From positions 1-64,000 of IMG/VR virus record IMGVR_UViG_3300042880_000420: 64,000 nucleotides of DNA; one strand, 5' to 3'. Source of the stretch: a virus. Of the stretch, positions 43,601 to 52,500 are shown piece after piece. Within the stretch, counting starts at the first letter, position 1. Every line of letters begins with the position of its first letter. Below the pieces are notes generated by a model. The model was not told where the DNA came from, made no database searches, and was given only the letters and a program-made list of their open reading frames with translations. The position numbers and the translations under genes were made by a program.

Positions 43601-44193
43601 GCGGTATTAGTTATAGCGCTAAGTACATCTTTTCCTTTAAATCTATTTCCTTGTTTATACTCCTCAATATCTTTTCTTATACCTCTGGTTTTTATATCTC
43701 CTAGCCATGAATAAAAATCTCGACTACTTAAGAATTTTGAATCATCCTTATACTTATCACTACTAGCAAGTTTAGATTTAATGAGTGTGTACAGTTCTTG
43801 GTCAGTTGATTCATCTAAAATCTCAACTATTTTATTTAATCTATCTATATCATAACCATTAAGTTTATTTTCTCTATATGGTATATATTCATAATAATTA
43901 TCTCCAAAAGGAGGTAAATCATCGGGTAATCCTAATTCATCAATTTGATTTTTTTGTTTAAACCCTAAAGCTTCATATACTTGATTAGCTAACTCAGGAT
44001 TCTCATTGAACAGTTCTTCTACTCCTGGTTTAACTTGTTCTTTGTTTTCTGTTTCAAATACAGGTTCAACAATATCATAATTATCAGCCGATGGTATATA
44101 TCCATACGAATAGAATTCTCTATAGGCATTAGTTTCGCCTATTTTATCTACTAATAATTTCCATTCAGCACTTTTAATGTTAGGACAAATCAT
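31630..44193 (-). CDS. Giant virion RNA polymerase fused to polyvalent effector domains (4187 aa)
   Basis: A packaged DNA-dependent RNA polymerase: residues 1713-1719 read G-S-D-F-D-V-D, matching the catalytic D-x-D-x-D of the single-chain crAss-like polymerase phi14:2 gp66 (D-F-D-I-D). It should be injected to transcribe early genes. Other modules seen: ART-PolyVal-like ADP-ribosyltransferase (about 245-390, V-Y-H-G-S), SLOG-like (about 2560-2775, N-H-S-G-G and A-G-I-G-S-R), NADAR-like (about 2820-2920), F-V-F-G-S-N-P-Q-G-R-H-G phage domain (about 2940-3065), SF1B RecD2/Dda-type helicase (about 3265-3840, G-R-G-G-V-G-K-T-T, D-E-S-S, A-L-T-R-T) and zincin H-E-L-M-H-H (about 4000). Flanking regions are unassigned. 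Such domains define polyvalent proteins delivered with DNA. Confidence 0.9.
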   Translation of the reverse strand: MICPNIKSAEWKLLVDKIGETNAYREFYSYGYIPSADNYDIVEPVFETENKEQVKPGVEELFNENPELANQVYEALGFKQKNQIDELGLPDDLPPFGDNYYEYIPYRENKLNGYDIDRLNKIVEILDESTDQELYTLIKSKLASSDKYKDDSKFLSSRDFYSWLGDIKTRGIRKDIEEYKQGNRFKGKDVLSAITNTAFSEYIDLLINIKKPVAKKEITPQQKQQAIQLYSQYLDTIFPDSKVKDIVYHGSPNGKNILKNTDFKFKFIDEEMSNIELNGVYFTQNKETAESYSNGVYTYTDKTNKAVLPSLLNVKNPKYTRSIDDISLIDNEKFKELKSNNYDAFYTDMESDDYLKAHKKDYITEIAVFEPEQIHILSSKADIEGFKNFVGGKTNTTEKKDVLYSIKTKSLEDLSKGINPELLRSSDEIKYSGFIKTMVLFNLGDLGPGKKLKMSPEQAFNESKKTFVGIQNKLAGILNDFITSEEDYQAIKSLDVYSEMVNKFDLLKYINSYEDLKKALTIYTNIVEKFDRYVDFVKLDLARNGLRIVKNKIENVIVTDNTNNEEDQSEDSAEISQKEIGERYDKNVFETNPRDTASIRVKALIQTIYTGKTEFGIPIYANPNDVFADILEVGSEIDLTNFTADNTKLTQFLSGLAIRAEQRKYLNNLIDKINKYVETNDFAKINDILTVASKSYAVETLLLYKLVKVGSEVFGVKDSKIISTNRDSVDLQISKEWLEQHKQSDFYRKDALNNLFPKQEKLDELKNIIEEGLNKSDVDQQKKFQEFFNVLGINFTDNEIKFIYKKLPKTLKKAGFNVLFQKKNLLENILESFTKNIETPFIGQYGFQDESTSMKKIAKIYYEANPAKYKITSTKTADGKSKYSYILPSYLEQIKREFSNGNLVVTNSALAKTASDFWNKVVRNQSTFELDYFNGIREQKGSQKGKIRKSLTPKDQIVTMFLQHQQNLNVGTYIAFTLSDKTTGMETRMTKEFFVDSETNPVGYKSDYNIVDDKIVYTSKLKRKIYNELVAPEVSRIISSMNNKSKINVENYDIASKLFYFLPNLNRNENLQEFRNDLYSGNFDLQQLANKYSELVGEAVLNELRTDVEKQIDELISLGIIKKDDRNNYTYPLFINGYNNNDYVNRFRQTAAKGRDMARLMVLDMKLNYLNSQIKTIQFLKFDPALNFKTKIKLQDKNISDLSSEEKVSIANSTWDEFSKRAAALIAPGTQGNWFWNRSNGKAYNDAGQDYITITSEDVKTTVKNINGDVLNKSEITDAQEFVTLQEHIDYLMSEGKIDLDSWESIYNKIKPGEYYELSEEEIKIVMSPVKPVYVYYSKIGDDASGLNRIDYVKSSRYPLIPQHEAGSERDKLRAWMEKNSVRSVNFASAKKLGRPSKSLKLFDENNNFIEPSKEDFEASKQLLSRSGIRNQQEVPEQKDEIATVTQMNRTLFDGLLNVKTFTFGNMSNVSGETGKKLKEAVRSKLFDIHANRLREELGNLNKTHENIYRLLKNVILNDTTGSYSEADLQAIELDPTTKKFKIPLEAQWALPKFQSLINSLINKNVMLKVEGTSFIQVSGVGAKYNFSKISKGVKSGIIWIDKYSDEFAKEDAKLKYIRQENGKTKAAQVIVSQYLRDEDGNLIDLSKYITEDKYGRKILNTSSFSEKMFQLIGTRIPNQSHPSTLPIEVVGFLPSYMENSIVVPDGITGQMGSDFDVDKLYAYISKFNYVDNKFNDVTYNLESIKDVANFTEDQLNQLYRDIHWEVLMNSATFSKITKSIDMPEVGDKVEMRKKQLEKYKLVEDITVNLPLDFMTSINRYIDNRSGKVGVGVFANLISAQADFQDKVMSLADAEDTPNPLQIKLSKDGEIIDLLYIGKLGESTSFIDKKRSISDNLNIMFTESVDNAKNQYLREFNWTEKAMSAVGFFAMLSDAKGQAAPIEFMMDLASQPAIVKLFELTEQKQDSFGAYDFNALINSSSEIQNTIIQTIDKEKYLPSGKTAESYFDVNNKERNSVIDAETLAETWIIGKAIAQKAGVEIFEQLAKDFKYDSVKDMMLTYYNTQYNAIDTFIRLENLGRELMIILGVVYPYTKGIGPNVFATKQKLYQLNKLSFTTNFSGINNIAGEIAKNDFTGDMEIDPVGEIGSAIANSLIFAQNDVYKQLFPISSGRHLESIVDVVLNFMGVDKSKLSKNSYETYYNTVFNSITSYIYTSPSFELFDNVILEREKLINGKTSIGFRTIELKQNPKYAKNGFLKNIDVEKDYSSETYTISFKAPFGQDIDVREVMSGFYELALDDSDEIKQLAKDFALYPYVTGDAGFIGRYIPIGYYNSDPEFNNAMKNFEKIYSDHISNDKSKLILIDQMVQNYPDTFSKSFNFTTRHTERGISDSTFKKVFKNIIKKESLKDVSNFTLKLADFPENDVKLKGIRQSLQVPLSDADSTYIRDKKLINIGFKYPAYILLSDEVVSDIPGVYNQFTSYLYKRTSDIATEDGSATYERVEILGYKNISEFDFNNPDLVSSIPMNNVNRNETTESEIEKPIAPAPITTQEGILNPADYTNHSGGAALSDTEWDQIGREFGVIEHKHYREPLEYIDTKGQAAKGSKTLDSKKLQTAGIKPTYIEQKDYNEGAQKATQAFRMMFTDAGNKSVRSAYIIRNWMQVKNADAIYALGTIKQPGENASDKAGETRIAAVPIVKGGTGYAVQMAINEGKPVYVFDGTKEGWYTYDYKVKNFVPTETPKLTKNFAGIGSRTLATEEVINKSLQAIRDVYENTFKSAQPTATTEVKPGVEISSNATGLAAALTNPTELAKSKGNLTQSYPVEFQGKTYKDAEAAYQALKSTATKDEGPNSTYNLMVNIITAKLQQHPRLVDEITNQGGSEWILNSTHQPTKQNSVWETGGNNWFIKSLNEAYENVTSVETTEPVKTYQGKIESLQPNQIFVFGSNPQGRHGAGAAQQAKNKFGAVQFVGRGLKNQSYALVTKNLTAGFVEKQTGIKYEKAGEKSLTPEQIQSNIKELYDFAKQNPDKEFLVAYRVDGKKNLNGYTDQDMADMFSAFPIPDNIVFEEEFSKLLSIKTTKPTQETEEEVIEEQPEVKSSVVEYGGKNYIIEGTMEDGYNVYFQAQGEKGQPVSDANLLSKVILTHEVNLHPDWVVTLTNIQNQPKYFVDLEGSIRSLQKTSFGDVIQSEDITKRVMSLYNDKSEIEVPVILTEETRPTPVIEETLAKPEKRINVPKGSNPNNNVIMETDDTIYLMNDGQQEAFNFIKNKVEELLANKKQIKAENLDETVIFTSPLTKQFNGLIPVDMWNNMIGLAGRGGVGKTTVIKAIMAAIEGKSKYTQPSIMYLAPTHTASTVLQESLGLDSEYANDGTVNTIAAHTRRNRMVDGILSLASEKEYINSTQFKPSMGRPDIIIVDESSMIGKKDISDMILRLKQDLNNGLISRLPVFIFMGDYRQLGPIGEQQSSDVNKGVISSTLLLDKNKTKELTQVMRSDNEQLHKMYDSIGNQIIKNINNLQSGAAVQKLSFENYDKLTNQSTENMLVVTNENGVIDDYTDYLINNNNPYGMFWVHYNNVEHANTKNIATKIRNEYFRKLEIDSSTPAHRLYTNQDYIIFDGKVEISTSDYEYTPSDNKIEKILSQQKYRVQDGKYKITKGAIKPGARFKVLDVFSNFENIENYVSPALMRYFNKGTKVEVEHTIVYNRQNRVRHIHKILGFEISGERNPKTGEFTYGKYNPITKQQEGIEIKNNKTGEIIAKFNLKYGDYIKLKSELDELNERFTPPYVPSYIGSSHTAQGNSIKNVIVGDYNIKRNLAANVNQDDIFSSMYVALTRTSGRLIIIKPAGSNIVNNQEVFLGAITDTNNSAPLNKSSELKSDIVEIEEEQEIEIVDFDDIFLKGLVANQIEEATTNIFGVDKKANTKTALNNLYKDAEPFYKEILSLVSKTGGVGNLQIIIDETLANPGTYNKFEKIIKVNPKLAFESDPENINALQDVIMHELMHHLTVNIIEMDKSKLTPEQRKWVMALENLFKTTQERILKDPKHAENLRNAINEVNKEDGVLSVKDKSFYYGLTNINEFASMLMTDKEFRSFMNNTPYSEEKSLLERFIDIFAKLLEALGITVKDEMVLKEGIKNIIGIVSSRSVEETSTTEELKSISTTKSFLENLIDLDSNKLVNYLDIKRKCK

Positions 44194-44206
44194 ATTTAAT
44201 TAATTA

Positions 44207-47200
44207 TTATGTATATTTAGATATGTTACAATCGTCTTTTTGTTCTTCTATTGTTTCATTAGAAACACCATTTTTAGAAAGAAATGCTAACATCTTAGCA
44301 GCCTTATCTAAATCAACAGGTGTATTCAATTGTTCTTTTGTTACTTCTGGTTTTTTTTCAATTATTTCTTCTACAGGATCAGATACAGGATTACCATAAG
44401 TATATTTTATTACTGGATTTGCAAAATAAACCCAGTCATCATTGTTGTTATTTGATTCGATTCCCTTTTCTAAATTGGTTTTCGCCCCATTCATAATATA
44501 CTGATTATATGTGATATTATTGGAAATAAGCTTACCATTTTCTACACCTAGTATATTTATTTTTTTTGTAGAATTAATACCTTTTAAACTATCATTTTTA
44601 GTGTCAGTATATCTAATAGATGTAAGTAAACCATCCATGTGTTCTAATATATTAGAAGGTGCATCTTTATCACTTCGTATTACAACATTAACATACTGAT
44701 CATTTAATTTACTTTGAAGTTTAATATTTCCATCATCAAAAATGTCTATTCTTGCAACATTTTCAGATAAGTCAGACCCACTTCCAGTTTTAGATAGAGC
44801 TTTACTATCTAAATTTGTTATATAATGGTTAATATATTTTTTAAGAATAACCATATCAGGTTTTTGACCAGGAATATATTCTGAACCAACTGCCTTATAA
44901 ACTTTATCAACTAAATCATTATTTTCTTCATTACCTCTAAATACACTCACTGCTTTTAAAATAAACTCCGATTGTTGTCTTGCAACATTAGGAAGTTTAA
45001 TAAATGTTGGAAAATAAACACCCGTTGGTGTAGGAACCATCAATAATGTGTATCCTTCATATTGCGAAAAATCATAATTAATTTCTGCTAATTTATTAGG
45101 GCTAATTTGCTGACCTTTATCAACTTCAATAAAACCATTACGTACTATTCCAAATACACCATGTCTGTTTTCCACTCCACCTTCTGAAACTTTAGGATTA
45201 ATTCTATCTTTTAATAATCCTGCTGAATTTACTGTAACAATTATTCCCATTGATTTATCTTCTATATTACCAGATAAAACAAAGGTAGGATTTTTAGCAT
45301 GATTATCCAACATAAGTTTTCTAAAAGCACGGTTAATCTTTAGCTGATTAACAAGAGTTGGAGGATTATCCATATCTCTTTCATTCTCAGGAATTACAAT
45401 ATTAACATATGTTTTTCCAATCTTTTTAGAAATCCAGTCTGGAGTGTGAACATTCCCTATTAATGTTTCTTTACCGTTTATTAAAGTGTATATTCCAATA
45501 TTTGCTTGATCATAATTTACATCAGGTTCAATCACTTTAAAATAAACTGATTTGCCCGGTAGAAATTCTGGAGTTGCAATATAAAATACATATGAATTAT
45601 TTACATCGCTTCTCTCATATCTTAATACGTTAGGAGAAACTTCCACCACATTATAATTATGTGTTCTTTGAGCTAAAGATAAAGCGGGTGCAACTTGTTT
45701 AAATCCTTCTTGAAATTTAACGTCAGAATTTTTACTTATATCATCAAGTGTTTTCTTTGTTCCAGTAAATACTTGATTAATATCTTCAACAACAAACTCT
45801 TCTTCTGTAGTTGTAATTTCTTTACCACCTTCTAAAGCAGCTAGTTCTGCATCATAATTGTCTAGTAAGTTTTTAGAAGCGATATTATACAAAGTAGTAA
45901 ACTCAGGAAAACTTATTGTTTTTCTATTAATAACAATACCTGTTCCATTAGAACTAGGGGTTTCCCATTGTCCAATATAAAAAGTTTCTGATTCAGAAAT
46001 AAGACGTGTATTTGCAACTACATCGTTTAAAGTTTTTACTCTACTTTCTAAAGATGGAATATCTGCTTTGTTAGCTCTAGGATTAGATTTGATTTCTTCT
46101 AATCTTTTTTCAGTATCAGCTAAGTCTTTTTCAGCTTGTCTAAGCTTTTCACTTGCCTTATTTTTTACATCAGCTCTAGCATCTGTAGAAACAGGAGCTG
46201 GTTTTTCTTTTTGAACAACCCTTGTGACTGTTATTTGTTCATTAGTTTCTGCATCATAAAATTTACCGTCTTCTTTTTTAAGAAATGAATATATTTCACC
46301 GTCAATGTCATCATTAAATTTATAATAAATAATATTATTTTCGGCTGTTATTATTGTAATAGGCCTGCCATTTATTTTTAAATCACCTTCTTTTTTAGTT
46401 TCCTCTTTCTTTTTTTCTTTCTTAATTTCTTCTTTTTTGGTTTCTTCTTGTATTACAATTTCTTCTTCTCCTTTATAAATAAGCTTATCTGATTCTTCTT
46501 TTATTTCTCTTGCTTTATCTAAATCATCAACAATAAAAACCACATTACCCGTCGGAGTGAAAACACCATACATACCATTTGCTTCTACAATAAAATGCTC
46601 ATCAGATTTAACAAGACCGGCTTTAATCTGTTCTTGTGCTGAATCATAAAGCATTTGATAATATGCAAGTTGAGAACCAACAATCATTCTTTCATACACC
46701 TGATTAAAATATTCAGGATTAGAAAGCATATTTACAGCATCAACGTGTTGTTGAAATTTGTTATTTAATTTTATATAATCATTAAAGTCAACAAAAAGAT
46801 CTTCAACTTCATTTATATTAATTACAGATTCTTTTCCAAATTCTTTATTTTTTAATTCAAGATAGGATTTAAATGCTTCATAAGATTTAGAAACTTTAAT
46901 TTCATCTATAAGTTCATCTTTGTTATTTAACCAATCGGTAATTGCTTGTTTTTGTTTTTCTTTTAATTCAATTTCATTTCTTAAATCTTTTTTACTTTCA
47001 TCAGAAATACCTTCAGATTTAAGTTGTTCTTTTTTAGTAGATATTTCAATTTCTAATGTCTTTATTTCTTTTTCTATATTAGCATCAGAACCTAAAATAT
47101 TATATGCAGATGCTAGAGAAGACCCAAGAGTTTTATGAGAACTTGCTTTACTAAAAAGTTCTCTTGATCTATCAATTGCATTTGTTGCTTTAAATTCATT

Positions 47201-49516
47201 TCCAGCAAGAACATCAATCATACTATTAAGAGCTTGTTTTTTATAAAGCTCTTTATTGTATTCTTTTGTTCCAAATTTATATCTATTGGGATTAGAAATA
47301 GCTCCGTATTTTTCCTGTAATTTATTATAAGTTTTTGCATATGACTCCACTGCATTTGCAACTTTATCAGTGTAATCCTGTGCAGATTTTTTATTTTCAG
47401 AAGTATAATCAAGACCGACAAATGCTTGTTCAAATTCTTCTTTAGACATGTTTTTACCATACTCCCTAAGAGTATCTATCAATGCCTCATGTGTATCATT
47501 TCTTACAGCTTGTGACACCATGCTGTGTAACATATCTGTACGAATGTTTTCATAAGCAAATTTATCTCCAAGTTTAGCTGCTTCATCTAATGCACTTGCT
47601 CCTTCTTTTTGTACATTAAAATTTTTAATAGATTCTGAAAAAAACTTAGAAGGATCTTTTGCTATTATATTAAATTCATTATAATAATTTTTTAATTTAT
47701 CTTCAGATTCTTTTTTATTCTTAAAATATTCTGCTTTTTGTTCTTCTGTAAGTCCGGCTGTTTTATATTTATCAGATACTGTTTCACCAATTTTTTTTAA
47801 TCCTTTTTGTGTAAGTACAGTGGGACCATGTATAATCATACCTGTTAAAGCACCAGATGCAAAAGTTTTTAAACCTTGCATATTCATTTGTGATTTAATA
47901 GCCCTATCTAAACTTTCTTCTTCACTTACAGTAGTATTGGGATCAAAACTTGCTTTATATGAATTTAAATAATAATCTTTATAATATTCATTAGACCCCT
48001 CTTGTAATAATTCTTGTATACCTTCTGTAACTTCAAATTTTAAAGCTGGTTTCATTATAGATTTAGCAAGAACTGTCCTTGCTTTTCTTGTACCAAAATC
48101 AGCTGCAATAGTTTTGTAATTAGAAAGTATACCACCAGTATAATACTGTGAAGTTGTTCTACCGTTTATTTTACCTAACACTTTAAAGCCTTTTTCACCA
48201 AGATCTTCTCCAAACTGAGAAAGTATTCTTGATGTTGCTTTAGAATTCTTAAATACATTATCAAACATTATACGATTTGATACAGCTAATACAGCAGAAT
48301 TAAAATTAAAATTTTTATCAGCGGCCTGCATTGCCACATTCTGCATTTTTTGAAGTTGTTCATCTGTTGCATATACACCCTTATTATTAAAATAATCATC
48401 TTGCATTTGATTATATAAATCACCAAATGTACCAGCAGCTTCCATTCTTGCTTCTGTAAATGCAAAATTTGCTTCAGATAATGTACGCTTTAATCCACTA
48501 ACTCCCACTTTAGCAATGTCACCAGCAAGCTTAGTTCCTGACAATCCCGCTAATTTACCTGCTTCATATGTTTTGCCAATATCCATTGCAATATCTACAC
48601 CTGGAATTTTTTGACCAACAGATGAAAAAAAGTTTTTTAATACAGCTTCATTTTTCCAAATGTCACCTAACTTTTTAAGAGCTTTAAAGTTTTTTGCAGC
48701 ATCATAAAATTCTTTACTTTTTTGAAACATTCTTGCAACTCTTCCAATATTTGCTGCAAGTTTAACATCAGCAGTAGTTTCAATTGCTGCTGCACCAGGC
48801 GCACCAACTCCACTAATAACCAAAGCAGCTTCAATGGCTTTTGTTAATAATTGTTCACTTAACATTTGAGCACCAGCACCAACCGTAAAACCAGCTTGTT
48901 GTAAAAAGTTTCCAAAAGTTTGTCTATTCCAAAACGTATCAGTTCCTTCTTTTGTAGCATAGATTGGATTGGAATTCATAATATCTTTTAATGAATCATC
49001 CAGCTCTAACATAGATTGTGCATCACCATGTAACCTATCCCAATCCCAATGAATTAAAGCATCTGTCATTCTACCCCAACCTTTCCATCCATCTGTAAAT
49101 CCATTATAAGCAAGTTTACCCATTCCTGAAAAACCGTTAGAAAGTACTTCAGACCAAGATTGATTCTGACCATATCTTTCTTCATTATCACCCGTCAATG
49201 ATATACCAAGTTTATAATAATCAGGAGATGAAACATATCGTGCAGTATTAATTTCATCTGCATTATAAGTTATAGGACTACCCATAAATCTTTCAGTGCC
49301 AGCAGAATTAAACAATCTACTGATTTCGCTGGCTACAGGACTTGTAGTTTGTTTAACACCACTATAAGAATATGGAAAATCAATATTACCATATCCTACT
49401 TGTGGAACTTGAAATTTTAATCCATCATTAGATATGTTAGGTTTAACAATATCTCCTGTAGGTGCAAGTAATTTTTCAATTGCAAATGGATCAAATGTTG
49501 ATTGAGGTGCAGCCAT
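44207..49516 (-). CDS. Large internal virion protein (1769 aa)
   Basis: A 1769-residue protein directly upstream of the RNA polymerase gene. The N-terminal part has a Y/N-rich segment and hydrophobic, alanine/glycine-rich helices (A-A-L-V-I-S-G-V-G-A-P-G-A-A) around residues 225-250; long charged coiled coils follow (including a K-E-E repeat near residue 1020-1045); the last third is beta-rich. This resembles large internal ejection proteins and crAss-like cargo proteins. No catalytic motif recognised. Confidence 0.8.
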   Translation of the reverse strand: MAAPQSTFDPFAIEKLLAPTGDIVKPNISNDGLKFQVPQVGYGNIDFPYSYSGVKQTTSPVASEISRLFNSAGTERFMGSPITYNADEINTARYVSSPDYYKLGISLTGDNEERYGQNQSWSEVLSNGFSGMGKLAYNGFTDGWKGWGRMTDALIHWDWDRLHGDAQSMLELDDSLKDIMNSNPIYATKEGTDTFWNRQTFGNFLQQAGFTVGAGAQMLSEQLLTKAIEAALVISGVGAPGAAAIETTADVKLAANIGRVARMFQKSKEFYDAAKNFKALKKLGDIWKNEAVLKNFFSSVGQKIPGVDIAMDIGKTYEAGKLAGLSGTKLAGDIAKVGVSGLKRTLSEANFAFTEARMEAAGTFGDLYNQMQDDYFNNKGVYATDEQLQKMQNVAMQAADKNFNFNSAVLAVSNRIMFDNVFKNSKATSRILSQFGEDLGEKGFKVLGKINGRTTSQYYTGGILSNYKTIAADFGTRKARTVLAKSIMKPALKFEVTEGIQELLQEGSNEYYKDYYLNSYKASFDPNTTVSEEESLDRAIKSQMNMQGLKTFASGALTGMIIHGPTVLTQKGLKKIGETVSDKYKTAGLTEEQKAEYFKNKKESEDKLKNYYNEFNIIAKDPSKFFSESIKNFNVQKEGASALDEAAKLGDKFAYENIRTDMLHSMVSQAVRNDTHEALIDTLREYGKNMSKEEFEQAFVGLDYTSENKKSAQDYTDKVANAVESYAKTYNKLQEKYGAISNPNRYKFGTKEYNKELYKKQALNSMIDVLAGNEFKATNAIDRSRELFSKASSHKTLGSSLASAYNILGSDANIEKEIKTLEIEISTKKEQLKSEGISDESKKDLRNEIELKEKQKQAITDWLNNKDELIDEIKVSKSYEAFKSYLELKNKEFGKESVININEVEDLFVDFNDYIKLNNKFQQHVDAVNMLSNPEYFNQVYERMIVGSQLAYYQMLYDSAQEQIKAGLVKSDEHFIVEANGMYGVFTPTGNVVFIVDDLDKAREIKEESDKLIYKGEEEIVIQEETKKEEIKKEKKKEETKKEGDLKINGRPITIITAENNIIYYKFNDDIDGEIYSFLKKEDGKFYDAETNEQITVTRVVQKEKPAPVSTDARADVKNKASEKLRQAEKDLADTEKRLEEIKSNPRANKADIPSLESRVKTLNDVVANTRLISESETFYIGQWETPSSNGTGIVINRKTISFPEFTTLYNIASKNLLDNYDAELAALEGGKEITTTEEEFVVEDINQVFTGTKKTLDDISKNSDVKFQEGFKQVAPALSLAQRTHNYNVVEVSPNVLRYERSDVNNSYVFYIATPEFLPGKSVYFKVIEPDVNYDQANIGIYTLINGKETLIGNVHTPDWISKKIGKTYVNIVIPENERDMDNPPTLVNQLKINRAFRKLMLDNHAKNPTFVLSGNIEDKSMGIIVTVNSAGLLKDRINPKVSEGGVENRHGVFGIVRNGFIEVDKGQQISPNKLAEINYDFSQYEGYTLLMVPTPTGVYFPTFIKLPNVARQQSEFILKAVSVFRGNEENNDLVDKVYKAVGSEYIPGQKPDMVILKKYINHYITNLDSKALSKTGSGSDLSENVARIDIFDDGNIKLQSKLNDQYVNVVIRSDKDAPSNILEHMDGLLTSIRYTDTKNDSLKGINSTKKINILGVENGKLISNNITYNQYIMNGAKTNLEKGIESNNNNDDWVYFANPVIKYTYGNPVSDPVEEIIEKKPEVTKEQLNTPVDLDKAAKMLAFLSKNGVSNETIEEQKDDCNISKYT

Positions 49517-49522
49517 TATTTT

Positions 49523-52500
49523 TTATTTAGTAGTATTAAATACACTATTATACTCTTTATCTAATTTATCTCTTAATTGTTTCTGAGCATAATTTAAATC
49601 TTGAACAGGTGTATATGTTCTTTTTAAAATAGTTGAATTTTCATAAGATTGTGTATTAACGCCTTTTCTTAATGCATCAATAAAATCTTCTACAGTGACT
49701 GTATTAGGCATATCAACAAATGATGTTTCATCATAATTTGTATTTCCAGTATAATCTTTCCAATTATATGTTAAAACATTATTTGTTGGATCTTGCTGTA
49801 CAATTTTATATCCTGCTTTAAATTTAATATTACCAGTTGTAATATCTTTATATATTTCATATTTTAATCCAAAGTCTTCATCTGTCTTTGAAGATTTGAC
49901 TGTTCCATTACTTAATAATAATGAATAAAAATGATCTTGATATGGATTAGGCATTCCAGGAACCATTGCCTCATTTCTAAGTTGAAAAGTTATTTCTCCA
50001 TTAAAAAAATCATACTTTGATCTATCTTTTTTATCAATATTTTTTAATAATTCGTCTTTATTATATGTAAAAGTAATATTTCTTTTTGTAGGATCAGGAC
50101 TTCCCATATTGTGATATTTAAGAGATGTCAATCCAGCAGCAGGATCAGAAACTATTTTTGTGATAAGTTTTTGAAGTTTATCTTGCTGGTCTTCATCATA
50201 TCCAACAATAACATATTTATCATCTTCTATATCTACAATATTATTAATATTTGTAAAAACTTGTTGTGCTATTCTATCTGCGTAATCTGTTCTATCAGTG
50301 GGACTAGACATGTATGTAATTGTCTTGCCCATTTTACCCGTTTCTTCACTGATTGTTTTTTGTAAATTTTCAGGAATAGCACTTTTAAGTAAACCATATC
50401 CTTTATCTAATTTTTTTCTAACTTCCTCAGGCTTTCCATAATCTCTTACAATACCCGTAATGTCATATGTTTGTCCATTTTTATCTGTTGCAGTATAACC
50501 TATAATAACTTTACTTTTTACTGAAATATTTGTTGTTGGTGATGTATATGTAATTTCTTCTTCATATATAGGTTCTGGCTTTAAGGTTCCATTTACATAT
50601 GCTTGTGCAATTTCTAAAGGAAGTTTAACGCGCTTATTATTTACAGTGAATTCACGAATATTACTTAAATTTTCAGCAGTGAATAAAAGACTCTTACCAT
50701 TTTTATCTTTAATGGTAATGTCTTTATATTTTTCAGGATTTTTTTCAACCTGTGCTGCAATTCGTTCATCATATTGCTTTCTTAAAGCATATGCATTATT
50801 TAGTTTATTTCTTGCAGATTGTAATTTAGTGTACGTCTGATAATTTGAATTAATTCTATTTTGTAAACTTGCATCATATTCATTTTTTGCAAGCATATCG
50901 TTTAAATTGTTTATATCCTTTTCAACCGTTTGAGAATAATAATCACTAACTGCTGACAAAGCAACTATTGGACCAGTGAGTTTAACAGGTTTAAGACCTG
51001 CTCCTTCTAATTTAGTATTTAATTTGCTTTCAACATCTTTTAATGTAGTCTGATAATCCTTACTCATTGTACTTGGGTCATTTGCAATTGCAGAAAAAAT
51101 GAACCCAACTTCTTGAGGTGAAATAACATCCTGTAACATATTAATAGGAACACTTTCTAATACAGATTTCATTTCCTGTAATCCAGTGGAATGCATACTA
51201 GTTATTGCAGAATTAAAAGTTTCAACATCTGACTCAATTTTATTTGCATTTGTTGTAGCAGTTACTGTAGGAATTATATTTTTTAAAGCAATTGGTTTTC
51301 CACTTGCATCATATTCTACATTTTCACCACCGCTTTCAATTGATTTTTTTGTTTCTTCCCAATTTTGTTTTCTAACATTAAGAGAATGTGTTTGTGCAAA
51401 TTCTGTTGCTTGACGTTGCTCAGATATATTATTCCAGTATGACTGATCTGTAGTAATTTCTAAAGATTGTTTACTTGCTGCACTCTTAGCAGCAACTTCC
51501 ATATCTTTATCCATTTTAAGATTTGCAAAAAATGCAGTGGGGCTAGTGCTAATTCTTTTTATTATTTCATCATATTTAATTTTATCTTCTTCATTTCCTA
51601 CACCTTTTGTTTTTAACAATGAAGTTTCTTTTTCTAATTCTTTTATTCTTTTATTTATTTCACCACCTTGTGTAATATATTGTGAATATAAATCTTCATT
51701 GCTATTTCTTGCGTTATCTGCATTAGTTTGTGCAATAATACGACTATCTTTTAAATACTTAATTTTATCATCATAACTTTTTATTTGTTGATCAATATGA
51801 TATTTTGGAAGCATAGATATTGCTTCTTCATCAGATATTTCAACACCTTTAAATTTTCTTTCATCATCTTTTATATCTTGAATACCTTGAATTTTAAAAT
51901 ATTCACCGTACATACTATATTGATCATTTGCAGATTCGCCTAAATATGTTTTAAACAAATCAGCAAAAGATTTATATAATCCGTCTCCATTTACTTGTTT
52001 ATAAATACGACCATTTTGCGACCAACTTAATTCTTGTTTCCATTCATTTTTTTTAATCCAATCCTGAAATTCTTTTGGATGATTTTGTAACGGTGTTGCT
52101 TTTATTAAAGGCACTTGATTAATAATATCAGGATCATCTGCTGTTTTAATTTTATTCATATAATAATTCATCACCGTAATAGGTGTATTATTATCATAGT
52201 CAGGATGTTCTTTTTTAATTTTTTCTTGTTCTGCTAATTGAGCATATCTACTTTTTGTATCTGCTATATGAGCTAACATTGTTTTATCCTCCCAAAAAGG
52301 AGAATATAAATTTTCAGCAGAATCTACATTTGATTGGATGGAAAGATCTGTAGTGCTGATTGTTTTTAATTGATCTTTAATTTGATTCAAATAATCATCT
52401 CTTCTTTTGCTATATTTATCATTTAATATTGGTGTATTTAATATACTTTTAAATCCTTGTGAAATTTGTTCATAATTAGTTTCATACCTAGCTGTTGCCT

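Noticed and set aside
31630-44193. Stop-codon reassignment as in some crAss-like phages
   Set aside because: A 4187-codon frame is open under the standard code, and TAG, TGA and TAA each end genes in this window.
47218-47460. Minus-strand 80-aa frame within the 1769-aa gene
   Set aside because: Out-of-frame shadow on the same strand with basic, low-information sequence.
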